The notes under the pieces are model-generated. The model searched no databases and was not told the DNA's origin. It saw nothing but the letters and a program-made list of their open reading frames with translations. The translations under genes were made by a program, and so were the position numbers. Of a DNA stretch of 64,000 nt, positions 28,746 through 37,747 are shown piece by piece (positions within the stretch are counted from its first letter, which is position 1; every line of letters starts with the position of its first letter). Source of the stretch: Hyphomicrobiales bacterium (GTDB lineage: Bacteria; Pseudomonadota; Alphaproteobacteria; Rhizobiales; Rhizobiaceae); the NCBI GenBank assembly GCA_900465665.1, contig UBJO01000003.1, positions 1 through 64,000 on the forward strand, given 5' to 3'.

Positions 28746-31226
28746 ATGGCGGATTTTATCGCAGTTATCCGGCGGGCGGTTGACGGCCTGACCGACAACA
28801 CTCCCGATATGCGGGTGAAGGTTTACGAGCGTGCTCGCGGTGCCGTACAGCGGCAGCTCGAGAACATGAAGCCGCGTCCGCCCGAGGCCATGCTGCAGCG
28901 CCAGCTGGAAAAGCTCGAAGCCGCCATTCGTGAAGTCGAAGCCGAGCATGCCGATGCGCTGCCGGCCGAGGATCAGGCCGCTGTCGAGCCGGTGACGGAA
29001 GCGCCGCCGGAGCCCGAAGCCGCGCCCGAGGTTGCCGCAGTACCCGAGTCAGTCGCCGAACAGGCCGAAGAGGCACCGGAAGCCGAACCAGCTTACGAGC
29101 ACCCGGCCTACGAGGCGCCCGCGCAGGAGCCCGCTTACGAGGAACCGGCTTACGAAGCGCCCGTCGAGCCCGAGGCTCCGGTTGCTGACGAGCCTGTCGC
29201 GCATGAGGAACCGGTTTACGAAGAGCCGGCGCCGGTGCATGCCGCCGAGGTTCACGAAGAGCCCGAAGTTCAGCCCGAGCCGGAAGTCTATCACGAGCCC
29301 ACGCACTCGCATGGTGAGCCCGTGTTCGAGGAAGCGCCGCATGTGTCCGCCGCCTCCGAGCCGGAGCCGGTTGAGCCTTGGCAGATGCCGGTCGAGGACC
29401 AGTATGAGGCCGCGCGCGAGACGCATGGCCATGATTTCGCGGCAGCGCCCGACGTTGAGCCCTATGCCGAGCCTGTCATCGACGACGCGCCGCGGGCGCA
29501 GCCGGTCGCGCGCGATTTCGACCTGAGCAACCGTCTCGTCGAGCCGGTTCCTGTTTTCGAGCCGCCGCATCAGTTCGTCGAGCAGACGCAGGACGATCCC
29601 ATTCATGCCGACGCTGCCGGTCATTTCGATCCGGTTTGGAACGAGCCGGCTGAGGAAGTGCCGGAACCGTCCACGAAGACGGTTGAGCCGACGGATTGGG
29701 CGCTCGAAGAGCTGCGCCAGTTCTCCGAGACCTCGCATGCAGCACCTGCCGCCAACGATGCGGCGCGCGCCTTCGACGAGGTGGTTTCGAGCATCGACTA
29801 CGCTGCGGCGCCGGTGCCGGTGCCGGTGCCGGCTGCACCGGCCAAGATGCCGGCTGCCAATGAGAGCTTCTCTTGGGAAGCCGCTGCCTTCGACGATCTG
29901 CCGCCGATCGACAACGACAAGAAGACACCGGCTGCCACATCCTACGAGGATGTCGATCTCTTCTCCGAAATTCACGGTGGGCCGACGCCGAAAAACGAGC
30001 CTCTCGCCGGCGACGACTGGCAGGAAGCGACCCGGCTTCGCGGTTACGACAATCGCGGCGTGGTTGCCGAGGATGACGATGGCCTGTCGCTTGGAAACAG
30101 CGACGACGACATCGCCTCGAAGTTCCAGGGCAAGAATTTCCGCATGGAGCCGAAGCGCCGCCGTTTCGGCATCGGTTCCATCATCGCGCTTCTGATCGCC
30201 TTGGGCGTTGTCGGCGGCGGCGGTTATGCCGCCTATACGCACCAGGCTGCCCTAACCGAAATGGTCAAGGGCCTGGTCAGTGCAGCACCGTCGCAGACCG
30301 CGCAGACGCCGCCTGTTGCAGGCACGACAGCGCCTGCGGACCAGACGAGCGATGCCAAGCCGGCTGCTGCTACGCCTGATGCTACGCAGAGCGGTGCGGC
30401 TTCCGCCGACGGTTCGGCCGCCGGCAACAAGTTCACGCAGCGGCTGATGGCCGATGGCACCGAGGTCGATAGCGGCCCGGCCGCCGCACCAAGCACGCAG
30501 GTCGCCGAAGGCAAGTCCGTCGCCGAGCAGAATGTCGCTTCCGCCGACCCGGTCGCACCGGCTGCCGCAGGCACGACACCGCCGGCCGCCGCTTCCGGCA
30601 CAGCCACACCTGCTGCCGCAGCGTCCGCGACGCCGCCCGCTGCCGGCCAGACTGCGCCTGCCGGTTCCAGCGAGAAGATGTTCCTCTATGAGGAGCGCAT
30701 CGGCCAGAGCTCGCCGACGGCGATCCAGGGTTCGATCGTTTGGAGCCTGCACCATGAGGCCGGCGCCGATGGCAAGCAGGAAGCTTCCGTGCAGGGCACG
30801 CTGACGGTGCCCGAGCGGAACCTCACGGCGCAGATCAACTTCAAGCGCAATTCCGATCCTTCGCTTCCGGCCAGCCACATCGTCGAGATGGTGTTCTCGC
30901 TGCCGGCGAATTTCGAAGGTGGCGCGATCGACAGCGTTCAGCGCATTTCGATGAAGCGGACCGAGCAGGATCGTGGCGATCCGCTTGTCGCGGTGCCGGC
31001 GAAGATCACCGATGACTTCCACATGATCGCGCTCAACGACTACCCGGATGCCCGCAAGGCCAACCTCGACCTTCTGTCGACGCGCGACTGGATCGATATC
31101 CCGATCACCTATCGCAACGGCCGCCGCGCGCTTCTGACCATGCAGAAAGGCCAGACCGGCGTCGAAGCCTTCAACGCCGCGATCCGCGAATGGAACGCAG
31201 CCGGCGACGTCTCGACCAGCCAGTAA
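28746..31226 (+). CDS. Large single-pass membrane protein with Pro/Glu/Ala-rich repeats, conserved-type unknown
   Basis: An 826-residue protein of unknown function. The first 70 residues form a helical module (ADFIAVIRRAVDGLTDNTPD). Residues about 75-330 are acidic and low-complexity with repeats such as PAYEEPAYEAP. A single membrane helix (IGSIIALLIALGVVGGG) sits near 475-495, then an Ala/Pro/Thr-rich linker. The folded C-terminal domain (about 642-826) begins SEKMFLYEERIGQSSPTA. The layout suggests a cytoplasmic acidic tail and a periplasmic domain. I recall proteins of this kind next to purA in rhizobia but no function. The start follows GAGAAAG. Confidence 0.85.
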   Translation: MADFIAVIRRAVDGLTDNTPDMRVKVYERARGAVQRQLENMKPRPPEAMLQRQLEKLEAAIREVEAEHADALPAEDQAAVEPVTEAPPEPEAAPEVAAVPESVAEQAEEAPEAEPAYEHPAYEAPAQEPAYEEPAYEAPVEPEAPVADEPVAHEEPVYEEPAPVHAAEVHEEPEVQPEPEVYHEPTHSHGEPVFEEAPHVSAASEPEPVEPWQMPVEDQYEAARETHGHDFAAAPDVEPYAEPVIDDAPRAQPVARDFDLSNRLVEPVPVFEPPHQFVEQTQDDPIHADAAGHFDPVWNEPAEEVPEPSTKTVEPTDWALEELRQFSETSHAAPAANDAARAFDEVVSSIDYAAAPVPVPVPAAPAKMPAANESFSWEAAAFDDLPPIDNDKKTPAATSYEDVDLFSEIHGGPTPKNEPLAGDDWQEATRLRGYDNRGVVAEDDDGLSLGNSDDDIASKFQGKNFRMEPKRRRFGIGSIIALLIALGVVGGGGYAAYTHQAALTEMVKGLVSAAPSQTAQTPPVAGTTAPADQTSDAKPAAATPDATQSGAASADGSAAGNKFTQRLMADGTEVDSGPAAAPSTQVAEGKSVAEQNVASADPVAPAAAGTTPPAAASGTATPAAAASATPPAAGQTAPAGSSEKMFLYEERIGQSSPTAIQGSIVWSLHHEAGADGKQEASVQGTLTVPERNLTAQINFKRNSDPSLPASHIVEMVFSLPANFEGGAIDSVQRISMKRTEQDRGDPLVAVPAKITDDFHMIALNDYPDARKANLDLLSTRDWIDIPITYRNGRRALLTMQKGQTGVEAFNAAIREWNAAGDVSTSQ

Positions 31227-31251
31227 GGCTAGTCGTTCGGACTGAACAGAC

Positions 31252-31281
31252 AAAGGGCAGGTCGCGAGACTTGCCCTTTTT
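31252..31281 (+). terminator. Rho-independent terminator after the 826-residue protein gene
   Basis: AAAGGGCAGGTC and GACTTGCCCTTT pair with one G-T wobble around a GCGA tetraloop and end in a T-run. Confidence 0.9.
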
Positions 31282-31334
31282 GACGAGATCGGCCCCTTCG
31301 TTGCCGGGCTTTCCGGATTTGGAGTTTGGAAAAG

Positions 31335-32249
31335 ATGACCGCTGCAAGCCACCCGGATTTGAGCGATATCAACCTCGACGACTGGGTGGAGCGCAGGCTT
31401 CCCAGAGCATGGAGACCCTACACGCGCCTGGCGCGGCTGGATCGTCCCGTCGGGATATGGCTCACGCTTTTCCCGTGCTGGGCGGCACTCATTCAGGCGT
31501 CGCACGGTTTCCCCGATATTCGGGAGCTCGTGATATTCTCTCTCGGCGCCCTGCTGATGAGAAGCGCCGGGTCCACCGTCAATGATATCGCCGATCGCAA
31601 GTTTGACGGCCATGTCGAGCGAACGCGCTTCCGGCCCTTGGCGAATGGCCAGATTGGTATCCCGCAGGCACTGAGCTTTCTGGCGGTTCAGTTTGCACTG
31701 GCGGCCTCGCTGCTGTTCTTCCTTTCGCCCTACACAAAGCTGGTCGCGATCTGTGTCGTTCCACTCGTCATCATCTATCCACTCTGCAAGCGCTTCACGC
31801 ACTGGCCACAAGCCGTTCTCGGCGCGGCATTCAACTGGGGCATGCTGATGGCTTGGGCCGAGGTCGCCGGGCACATCCCGCTTGGGGCCATCCTGATGTG
31901 GGGCGGGGCGATTGCATGGCAGATCGGCTACGACACGGTCTATGCCTATGTCGACGTCAAGGATGACACCCGGCTTGGGCTGAAATCAACGGCGATCCTG
32001 TTTGGCCGGCATGGCAAGGCAATCATTGGCGTCTTCTACGGCCTGGCCGTTGGCGCATGGGCACTTGGCGGATGGCTGCTTGGGATGTCGCTGCCTTATA
32101 TGCTCGGAATTCTGGTGATTGCCGCCCACCTTGCGTGGCAGACCGGGCGGATCGACCTTGTTCGCCCGGAGGTGAACTATCGGCTGTTCCTGGCGAATAT
32201 CCTGACGGGCTTGCTGCTGGCGGGCGCGACAGTGCTCGGAACCCTGTAA
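31335..32249 (+). CDS. ubiA: 4-hydroxybenzoate polyprenyltransferase
   Basis: Attaches the polyprenyl tail to 4-hydroxybenzoate in ubiquinone synthesis, in the inner membrane. The 304-residue protein has about eight or nine helices. The first aspartate-rich motif is NDIADRKFD (residues 83-91) and the second is in YAYVDVKDD (about 205-213); LDRPVGIWL is the typical first-helix signature. I chose the ATG; a TTG nine bases upstream is in frame. It is flanked by terminators on both sides, so it is likely monocistronic. Confidence 0.93.
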   Translation: MTAASHPDLSDINLDDWVERRLPRAWRPYTRLARLDRPVGIWLTLFPCWAALIQASHGFPDIRELVIFSLGALLMRSAGSTVNDIADRKFDGHVERTRFRPLANGQIGIPQALSFLAVQFALAASLLFFLSPYTKLVAICVVPLVIIYPLCKRFTHWPQAVLGAAFNWGMLMAWAEVAGHIPLGAILMWGGAIAWQIGYDTVYAYVDVKDDTRLGLKSTAILFGRHGKAIIGVFYGLAVGAWALGGWLLGMSLPYMLGILVIAAHLAWQTGRIDLVRPEVNYRLFLANILTGLLLAGATVLGTL

Positions 32250-32253
32250 ACGA

Positions 32254-32281
32254 AAAGGGCGGGTCGTGAGACCCGCCCTTT
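32254..32281. terminator. Bidirectional terminator between ubiA and rpoH
   Basis: AAAGGGCGGGTC and GACCCGCCCTTT form a perfect 12-bp stem with a GTGA loop. T-rich flanks on both strands let it serve both convergent genes. Confidence 0.9.
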
Positions 32282-32302
32282 GTCTTTTGGGGATTGGTTC
32301 GC

Positions 32303-33211
32303 TTACGCCGTGGCTTCGACGACGCGGACGGCCTTGGCGCGGTCGAGCGCGTCCTTGCGGACGGCGTCCTGGACCTTTTCGAAGGCGCGGACCTCGATCT
32401 GGCGCACGCGCTCGCGGCTGATGTCGAATTCGCTCGACAGATCTTCCAGCGTCACCGGATCTTCGGAGAGGCGGCGTGCCTCGAAGATGCGGCGTTCGCG
32501 GTCGTTCAGAACGCTCATCGCCTTGGCCAGCATGCGCCGGCGGGTGTCGAGTTCGTCCTGCTCGATCAGCACGTCTTCCTGGCTGTCATGATCGTCGACG
32601 AGCCAATCCTGCCACTGGCCGCTGTCGCCTTCCGACGCCTTGATCGGCGCGTTGAGCGAAGCGTCGCCGGACAGGCGGCGGTTCATCGAGATCACTTCTT
32701 CCTCGGAGACGCGCAGCTTGGTTGCGATCTCGGCCACGTGTTCCGGCTTCAGGTCACCTTCGTCGATGGCCTGGATACGGCCCTTCAGGCGACGCAGATT
32801 GAAGAACAGACGCTTCTGGTTGGCGGTGGTGCCCATCTTCACGAGCGACCAGGACCGCAGGATATATTCCTGGATCGAGGCCTTGATCCACCACATGGCA
32901 TAGGTTGCCAGCCGGAAACCGCGTTCCGGGTCGAACTTCTTGACGGCCTGCATCAGGCCGACATTGCCTTCCGACACGACTTCGCCGATCGGCAGGCCGT
33001 AGCCGCGATAACCCATGGCGATCTTCGCAACAAGACGCAGGTGGCTGGTGACGAGACGATGCGCAGCCTCGCGGTCGCCGTGTTCGGAATACCGCTTTGC
33101 CAGCATGTATTCTTCCTGCGGCTCCAACATCGGGAACTTGCGGATTTCGTCGAGATAACGGTTGAGACCGGCTTCGCCGGCGGTAATGGACGGCAAACTG
33201 CTTCGGGCCAT
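32303..33211 (-). CDS. rpoH: RNA polymerase heat-shock sigma factor (sigma-32)
   Basis: Directs RNA polymerase to heat-shock promoters. The 302-residue protein has sigma region 2 (EGNVGLMQAVKKFDPERGFR, then YAMWWIKASIQEYILRSWS) and the RpoH-specific box QKRLFFNLRR. Region 4 holds SRERVRQIEVRAFEKV. Length and box distinguish it from RpoD. Rhizobia often carry two rpoH genes; this looks like the main-type copy, but that is not provable here. It lies downstream of rluD on the same strand with a hairpin between. Confidence 0.95.
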   Translation of the reverse strand: MARSSLPSITAGEAGLNRYLDEIRKFPMLEPQEEYMLAKRYSEHGDREAAHRLVTSHLRLVAKIAMGYRGYGLPIGEVVSEGNVGLMQAVKKFDPERGFRLATYAMWWIKASIQEYILRSWSLVKMGTTANQKRLFFNLRRLKGRIQAIDEGDLKPEHVAEIATKLRVSEEEVISMNRRLSGDASLNAPIKASEGDSGQWQDWLVDDHDSQEDVLIEQDELDTRRRMLAKAMSVLNDRERRIFEARRLSEDPVTLEDLSSEFDISRERVRQIEVRAFEKVQDAVRKDALDRAKAVRVVEATA

Positions 33212-33282
33212 TCTTGCACCCTCCTATCTGAATTCCGATCCCCGCTTGGACGCGTCCCTGCGTCTTGAAGGCGAACCGGGAA

Positions 33283-33308
33283 CGTGCGGCTTTGTCAAAG
33301 CCCGCACG
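33283..33308 (-). terminator. Hairpin between rluD and rpoH
   Basis: CGTGCGG and CCGCACG flank an inner CTTTG/CAAAG pair. It lies downstream of rluD on the minus strand and upstream of rpoH. No T-tract is present, so it may be a weak terminator or an rpoH leader element. Confidence 0.4.
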
Positions 33309-33373
33309 AAGTCAGTGTAGAGATAAGTGTGGCGAAACCGTAGTTCAAGGCTCAGGCTCGGTTCACGATGCCG

Positions 33374-34408
33374 TTACAGTTCGGCATTGCGCAAGGCGTC
33401 GACCAGCGCCACCATATCATCGGGCAGGGGAACCTCGAAGCGCATGAGTTCGCCGCTGCGCGGGTGCTCGAACTGCAGCATGTAGGCATGCAGCGCCTGG
33501 CGGCCGAAGCTATTGACCGCCTTCTTGGCGGCATCCGGCAGGAGGTTGGCCTTGGTCTTGAAACCTGCGCCATAGACGGTGTCGCCGAGGAGCGGATGGC
33601 CGATATGGGCCATGTGGACGCGGATCTGGTGGGTGCGGCCGGTTTCCAGATGGCATTCGACCAGCGAGGCGAGCGACAGCGCATCCGGCGTCTCGTGGAA
33701 ACGCTCGATCACTTCATAATGCGTGATGGCCTCGTCGGCATCCGCCGTGCCCGGACGCTTGACGGCGCGGCGCGTGCGGTCGCCGGTGTCGCGGCCGAGC
33801 GGCGCGTCGATGCTGCCGGTCAATGTGCGCGGGCGGCCCCAGACGACGGCCTGGTAGGCGCGCTCGATCGGCATGGTGCGGCCGTGGTCGGCGAACTGGG
33901 CCGAGAGGTGGCGGTGCGCGACGTCGTTCTTGGCGACGACCATGACACCGGTCGTGTCCTTGTCGAGGCGGTGCACGATGCCAGGACGGCGCACGCCGCC
34001 GATACCCGACAGGCTGTCGCCGCAGTGATAGATCAGCGCGTTGACCAGCGTTCCCGTCCAGTTGCCGGCGGCCGGATGCACGACCATGCCCGATGGCTTG
34101 GAGATGACGATCAGGTCGTCGTCCTCGTAGAGAATGTCGAGCGGGATATTCTCGCCCTTCGGCGTCGGGTCCTCGGGCTCGGGCAGGTTGATCTCGAAGA
34201 CGTCGCCGGGGCGGACCTTCTTCTGCGGATCGACAACGACTGATCCCTTCGACGTGACCTGGCCTTCCTTGATCAGCACCTTGATGCGGCTGCGGGAGAA
34301 TTCCTCGCCAAGCTGAGCCGTCATCCACGCATCAAGCCGGCCTTCGGCATGTTCATCCGCCGTCAGGACTTTCATATTGCCGGCTGCTTGTTTAAAGGGG
34401 TCGCTCAA
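33374..34408 (-). CDS. rluD: RluA-family 23S rRNA pseudouridine synthase
   Basis: Isomerises uridines in large-subunit rRNA. The 344-residue protein has an N-terminal S4 RNA-binding domain (about residues 22-80) and a catalytic domain with the signature HRLDKDTTG (catalytic Asp149). The later ETGRTHQIRVHM motif is also conserved. It fits RluD best by length and the S4 domain, but RluC remains possible. The start is TTG with GGAGAAGAAG upstream; the first internal ATG, 33 bases later, has no ribosome site. It is divergent from a small membrane protein gene. Confidence 0.88.
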   Translation of the reverse strand: MSDPFKQAAGNMKVLTADEHAEGRLDAWMTAQLGEEFSRSRIKVLIKEGQVTSKGSVVVDPQKKVRPGDVFEINLPEPEDPTPKGENIPLDILYEDDDLIVISKPSGMVVHPAAGNWTGTLVNALIYHCGDSLSGIGGVRRPGIVHRLDKDTTGVMVVAKNDVAHRHLSAQFADHGRTMPIERAYQAVVWGRPRTLTGSIDAPLGRDTGDRTRRAVKRPGTADADEAITHYEVIERFHETPDALSLASLVECHLETGRTHQIRVHMAHIGHPLLGDTVYGAGFKTKANLLPDAAKKAVNSFGRQALHAYMLQFEHPRSGELMRFEVPLPDDMVALVDALRNAEL

Positions 34409-34451
34409 GACGCTTCTTCTCCGAAGTATTTTATAGAATGGAACGCCATAT

Positions 34452-34838
34452 ATGACGAATGTCCAGCCAGAAGACGATCAGGAAGAAAAGCCCCTCGATC
34501 CGGCAATGGAAAATGTCCGACGCAAGATGATCCGCCTGCAGATCGTCTCCGGCTTCATCATGTTCGTGAGCCTTATGGCGGTCTTCGGCGCGGTTGTCTA
34601 CAAGACGATGCGGGCGCCAGCGAAGGAGCCGGTCGCGATTACATCAGCCGGAATTCCGTCGGATGCGCCGGTTTCCGTGACCGCAAACCTGCCCGCCGGC
34701 TTCGTTCTTCAGTCCTCTTCGCTTTCGGGCGGCCAGATCATGTTCTTCGGCAAGACCGCCGAGGGCGTGGCCAAGGCGCTGGTGTTCGACATCAAGGCCG
34801 GAAGCATCATCGCTGACGTGACGGTCAACGGCGGCTGA
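34452..34838 (+). CDS. Small single-pass membrane protein of unknown function
   Basis: A 128-residue protein with an acidic N-terminus and one membrane helix (IVSGFIMFVSLMAVFGAVVY, about residues 30-49). A periplasmic tail of about 75 residues has a beta-type pattern (FVLQSSSLSGGQIMFFGKTA). I do not recognise a function. It ends five bases before the RNA methyltransferase start, so the two are probably one operon, and it is divergent from rluD. Two RNA-modification genes flank it. Confidence 0.75.
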   Translation: MTNVQPEDDQEEKPLDPAMENVRRKMIRLQIVSGFIMFVSLMAVFGAVVYKTMRAPAKEPVAITSAGIPSDAPVSVTANLPAGFVLQSSSLSGGQIMFFGKTAEGVAKALVFDIKAGSIIADVTVNGG

Positions 34839-34843
34839 GAACG

Positions 34844-35665
34844 ATGGCCCCTCGGCTGATTGCGATCGACAATGCCGACGACCCTGAGATCGCCGAGTTT
34901 CGCGACATTCGCGAACGCGATCTGACCGGGCGGCATAACCGGTTTATCGCCGAGGGCACCGTCGTGCTGCGCATGTTGGCCGAGGCCCACCGGTCGGGCG
35001 GCGATTTCGCTGCCGAGAAGGTGCTTTTGCTGCGCAACCGTGTCGAGGGCGTTGCCGATATTCTCGAGCGGCTGCCGGATGACGTTCCCGTCTACGTCGC
35101 GGAAGCGGATGTGCTCGACCGTATCGTCGGCTTCCATCTTCATCGCGGCGTGCTTGCGCTGGGGCGGCGGCAGCCACAGGGCGGCGCGTTGATCGATCGG
35201 TTGCCCGAGCGTTCGCTGGTGCTGGTCGGTTGCGGCATTTCCAATCACGACAACGCCGGCTCGATGTTCCGCAATGCGGCCGCCTTCGATGCCGATGCGA
35301 TCTTCCTGGACGAGACCTCGTGCGACCCGCTTTATCGGAAGGCGATGCGCGTTTCGGTCGGATCGGTGTTGAGCGTTCCCTACCAGCGCGGCGGTGACGC
35401 GGTGGACCTGCTCACGCAACTGGCCGAGCGGGATTTCGCCATCTGGACGCTGTCGCCGCGCGGCGAGGTCGATATCCGCTCCATTCCGGCCTCGGAGCGC
35501 ATGGCGCTCGTCGTCGGCACGGAAGGCGAGGGGTTGCCGCAGGCGGTGCTGTCGCGCTTCCGCAGCGCGCGCATTCCGCAATCGCCGGGGCTCGACAGCC
35601 TCAACGTCGCGACCGCGACCGGCATCGCGCTGTTTGCCATGTCTTCCACGGCCAAGCGTATCTGA
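34844..35665 (+). CDS. TrmH/SpoU-family RNA 2'-O-methyltransferase
   Basis: A SPOUT-class methyltransferase of 273 residues. It has the substrate-binding N-terminal domain and the three SpoU motifs: NHDNAGSMFRNAAAF (motif 1), VVGTEGEGLP (motif 2) and SLNVATATGIAL (motif 3). The motif 1 arginine and the SAM knot residues are present. The modified nucleotide (tRNA or 23S rRNA) is not predictable by eye. Confidence 0.9.
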   Translation: MAPRLIAIDNADDPEIAEFRDIRERDLTGRHNRFIAEGTVVLRMLAEAHRSGGDFAAEKVLLLRNRVEGVADILERLPDDVPVYVAEADVLDRIVGFHLHRGVLALGRRQPQGGALIDRLPERSLVLVGCGISNHDNAGSMFRNAAAFDADAIFLDETSCDPLYRKAMRVSVGSVLSVPYQRGGDAVDLLTQLAERDFAIWTLSPRGEVDIRSIPASERMALVVGTEGEGLPQAVLSRFRSARIPQSPGLDSLNVATATGIALFAMSSTAKRI

Positions 35666-35685
35666 AAACTTTTGGCGACTTAGTC

Positions 35686-36846
35686 TTAGCCGGGCTGCGA
35701 CAGGATCGTGGCGGCGCGCTGGGCGAGGTCGATGCGCTCGCCTTCCTTCGTCTCCGCCGTCTCAGGCAGCAGCTCGCGGATCGGCGAGGCCTTGCCTTCG
35801 TTGATGGCGGTCAAGGCCACCATGTCGGCGGCGATAGTCGCGATCTCTTCGCGGATAGCGCCGTCGTTGGAGGTGTTCAGCCTGGCGGCGAGGATTTCCT
35901 CGGATACGGCGGCGCTGCGGGCGCGCACTTCTTCGGCGAGGCGCGCTGCGACCGCGGCGGTGTCGAGTTCTGAGATCGGGGCTTCTTCCGGCACGGGCTT
36001 TTCCTGCGGCGGGATGAGGACGAGAGGGGCGAGGCCTGCCGAGCGCAGCGCGCGGTTTGCCTTGCGCATGTCGGCATTGGCGGCCTTCACCTGATCCTTG
36101 AGCTTGGTCAGGTCCTGCTGCCGGCGCGTGAGAAGCGCTTCCTTGTCGGCAAGGGTCGCCTTGTCGCGCTCGGCGCGGTCTTCGAGGCGGAGAACCGCGT
36201 GTTCCTGCTGCGTCAGCTTCTGTTCGGCATCCTTGGCGCGCTTCTGCAGCAGGCCCACGTCCTGGCGAAGCTCATCGCGCTCGGTGCGCAATCCGCTGTG
36301 CTTGAAATTGAGGTTCTCGAGCTCGGTCTCGCGCGCGGCCATGTCGATCTTCAGATTGTCGGTCTGCTCGACGATCTTGTTCAGGCGGATACGCAGCGCG
36401 TCGAGCTCGCCTTCCTTGGCGGCACTGGCCTGTTCGGCGATGTGCAGGCTCGTCTTCAGCTGGCTGATATAGTTCTCGTCCTTGCGCAGGTGAGAGCGCA
36501 GCTCGGCGGCCTCGACGCTCATGTCGGCGATCTGGGCCTGAAGCGCGCTGATCTCGGAGGCGAAGTGGCCGGCGTCGCGGGCGATCTGGTCGTGCTTCAA
36601 TTGCAGCGACATCGACTTTTCGCGTTCGCGAATCAGATCCTGCGTGGTGCGGGCGTTTTCGGCGGCATAAAGCGCGCGGACCATGTCCTTTTGCGCGCGC
36701 ACTTCCTGAGGGCTCAACGGCATCGTCGCGCGCATGCGGTTTTCCGTGTACCAGACGATACGGCGATGGACGGCCGGCGATACGAGGAAAACCAGGAACG
36801 CCGCGGCCAGAAAGCCCAATCCGAACAAGAGCGCGTATTCGATCAC
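35686..36846 (-). CDS. Membrane-anchored coiled-coil protein of unknown function
   Basis: A 386-residue protein. A single N-terminal membrane helix (ALLFGLGFLAAAFLVFLVS, residues 5-23) is followed by about 260 residues of almost continuous heptad-patterned coiled coil. The C-terminal 100 residues are Ala/Glu-rich and helical. The start is GTG; no ATG precedes the helix. It ends 20 bases from the convergent methyltransferase. The layout resembles a cytoplasmic scaffold anchored to the membrane, such as division or polar proteins, but nothing specific ties it to one. I recall similar unnamed proteins in rhizobia. Confidence 0.78.
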   Translation of the reverse strand: MIEYALLFGLGFLAAAFLVFLVSPAVHRRIVWYTENRMRATMPLSPQEVRAQKDMVRALYAAENARTTQDLIREREKSMSLQLKHDQIARDAGHFASEISALQAQIADMSVEAAELRSHLRKDENYISQLKTSLHIAEQASAAKEGELDALRIRLNKIVEQTDNLKIDMAARETELENLNFKHSGLRTERDELRQDVGLLQKRAKDAEQKLTQQEHAVLRLEDRAERDKATLADKEALLTRRQQDLTKLKDQVKAANADMRKANRALRSAGLAPLVLIPPQEKPVPEEAPISELDTAAVAARLAEEVRARSAAVSEEILAARLNTSNDGAIREEIATIAADMVALTAINEGKASPIRELLPETAETKEGERIDLAQRAATILSQPG

Positions 36847-36962
36847 GGCGAGGCCACTGCTTCCAGAAGTTGATTTGCGTCAGCCAATGATTAAGCGGCC
36901 AACGCCGTTAGGGCAAGTGGCGGATGGGTCACGGCGAGACAGAGTTCGCCGTGACCATGATA

Positions 36963-37559
36963 TCAGAAGGGGTTCCAGGTCGGATTTGGGGTAATCTTGA
37001 TATAGCCGACGTTGAGGCCGAGGCGGGCGCCGACGCCCGTGCGGATCGGCACGACGAGAACGTTGTTGTTCTTGAGCAGCGTCATGCCGAAGCCTGCGAT
37101 CACGAAGGCCTGGCCGCTGACGCCGCCAAAGCGGGCGTAGATGGCGTCTGTCGACGGCAGGTCGTAGACCAGCATCATCACGCGCGTGCCCTGGCCACCG
37201 TAGTCGATGCCGAGTGAGGGGCCCTGCCAGTAGAGCGGATGCTCGCCGGCGTTCTTGGTGTTGAGCTGGCCTTCGCCATAGGTCAGGCCGGCGATGAAGG
37301 CGCCGGAGCCTTCCTGGCCGAGAATATAGCCGTTCGGCAAGCCGTACTTCTGGAAGGCGGCCTCGACCGCCTTGGCAAGTCCGCCGCTGGTGGAGCCGAA
37401 GAAGGAATGGCCGGCGTCGACGATTTCCTGAATCGAATATTGATCGTTCCTGGCCTGCTGAGCCGCGGCCTCCGTCGCGACGAGCATCAGGCACGAGATC
37501 GCGAGCACTGAGACCCGCCGGCAGTCGGCCAGGAATCTTCCTAGGATTGAGGGGCGCAT
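36963..37559 (-). CDS. eipA: EipA-like periplasmic envelope-integrity protein (DUF1134)
   Basis: A secreted 198-residue protein with a cleavable signal peptide (VSVLAISCLMLVATEAAA, then QQ). It matches the DUF1134 family: YSIQEIVDAGHSFFGSTSGG and SLGIDYGGQGTRVMMLVYD are recognisable. In Brucella the family member EipA supports envelope stress resistance and is reported to be a direct CtrA target. Here it sits next to chpT and about 1.5 kb from ctrA. A near-consensus CtrA site lies 72 bases upstream, shared with chpT. Confidence 0.87.
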   Translation of the reverse strand: MRPSILGRFLADCRRVSVLAISCLMLVATEAAAQQARNDQYSIQEIVDAGHSFFGSTSGGLAKAVEAAFQKYGLPNGYILGQEGSGAFIAGLTYGEGQLNTKNAGEHPLYWQGPSLGIDYGGQGTRVMMLVYDLPSTDAIYARFGGVSGQAFVIAGFGMTLLKNNNVLVVPIRTGVGARLGLNVGYIKITPNPTWNPF

Positions 37560-37630
37560 GGTGTCATCCGTTCATCATGGTCGATACATGGTGCCGTTTC
37601 CGGCGTTTCTATCATTTTGCGCGGATGGTC

Positions 37631-37647
37631 TTAACAATCGGTTTACC
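37631..37647. promoter_or_regulatory. Candidate CtrA-binding site between eipA and chpT
   Basis: TTAA-CAATCGG-TTTACC fits the CtrA consensus TTAA-N7-TTAA(C) with one mismatch in the second half. It is about 72 bases upstream of eipA and 100 upstream of chpT, so it could serve either divergent promoter. Confidence 0.5.
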
Positions 37648-37747
37648 AAATATGGTGTCATTATGGCGCTGAGTACGCTCGCAAACTTCGTGCAATGATG
37701 AAGCAATATGTGTGGCGGAATGAATCACCGCCTTCTTGGAGACAATG

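Noticed and set aside
29085-29320. Repetitive DNA resembling a short tandem repeat array or CRISPR
   Set aside because: The repeats are in-frame codons of a Pro/Glu-rich protein segment, of irregular length, with no spacer-repeat pattern.
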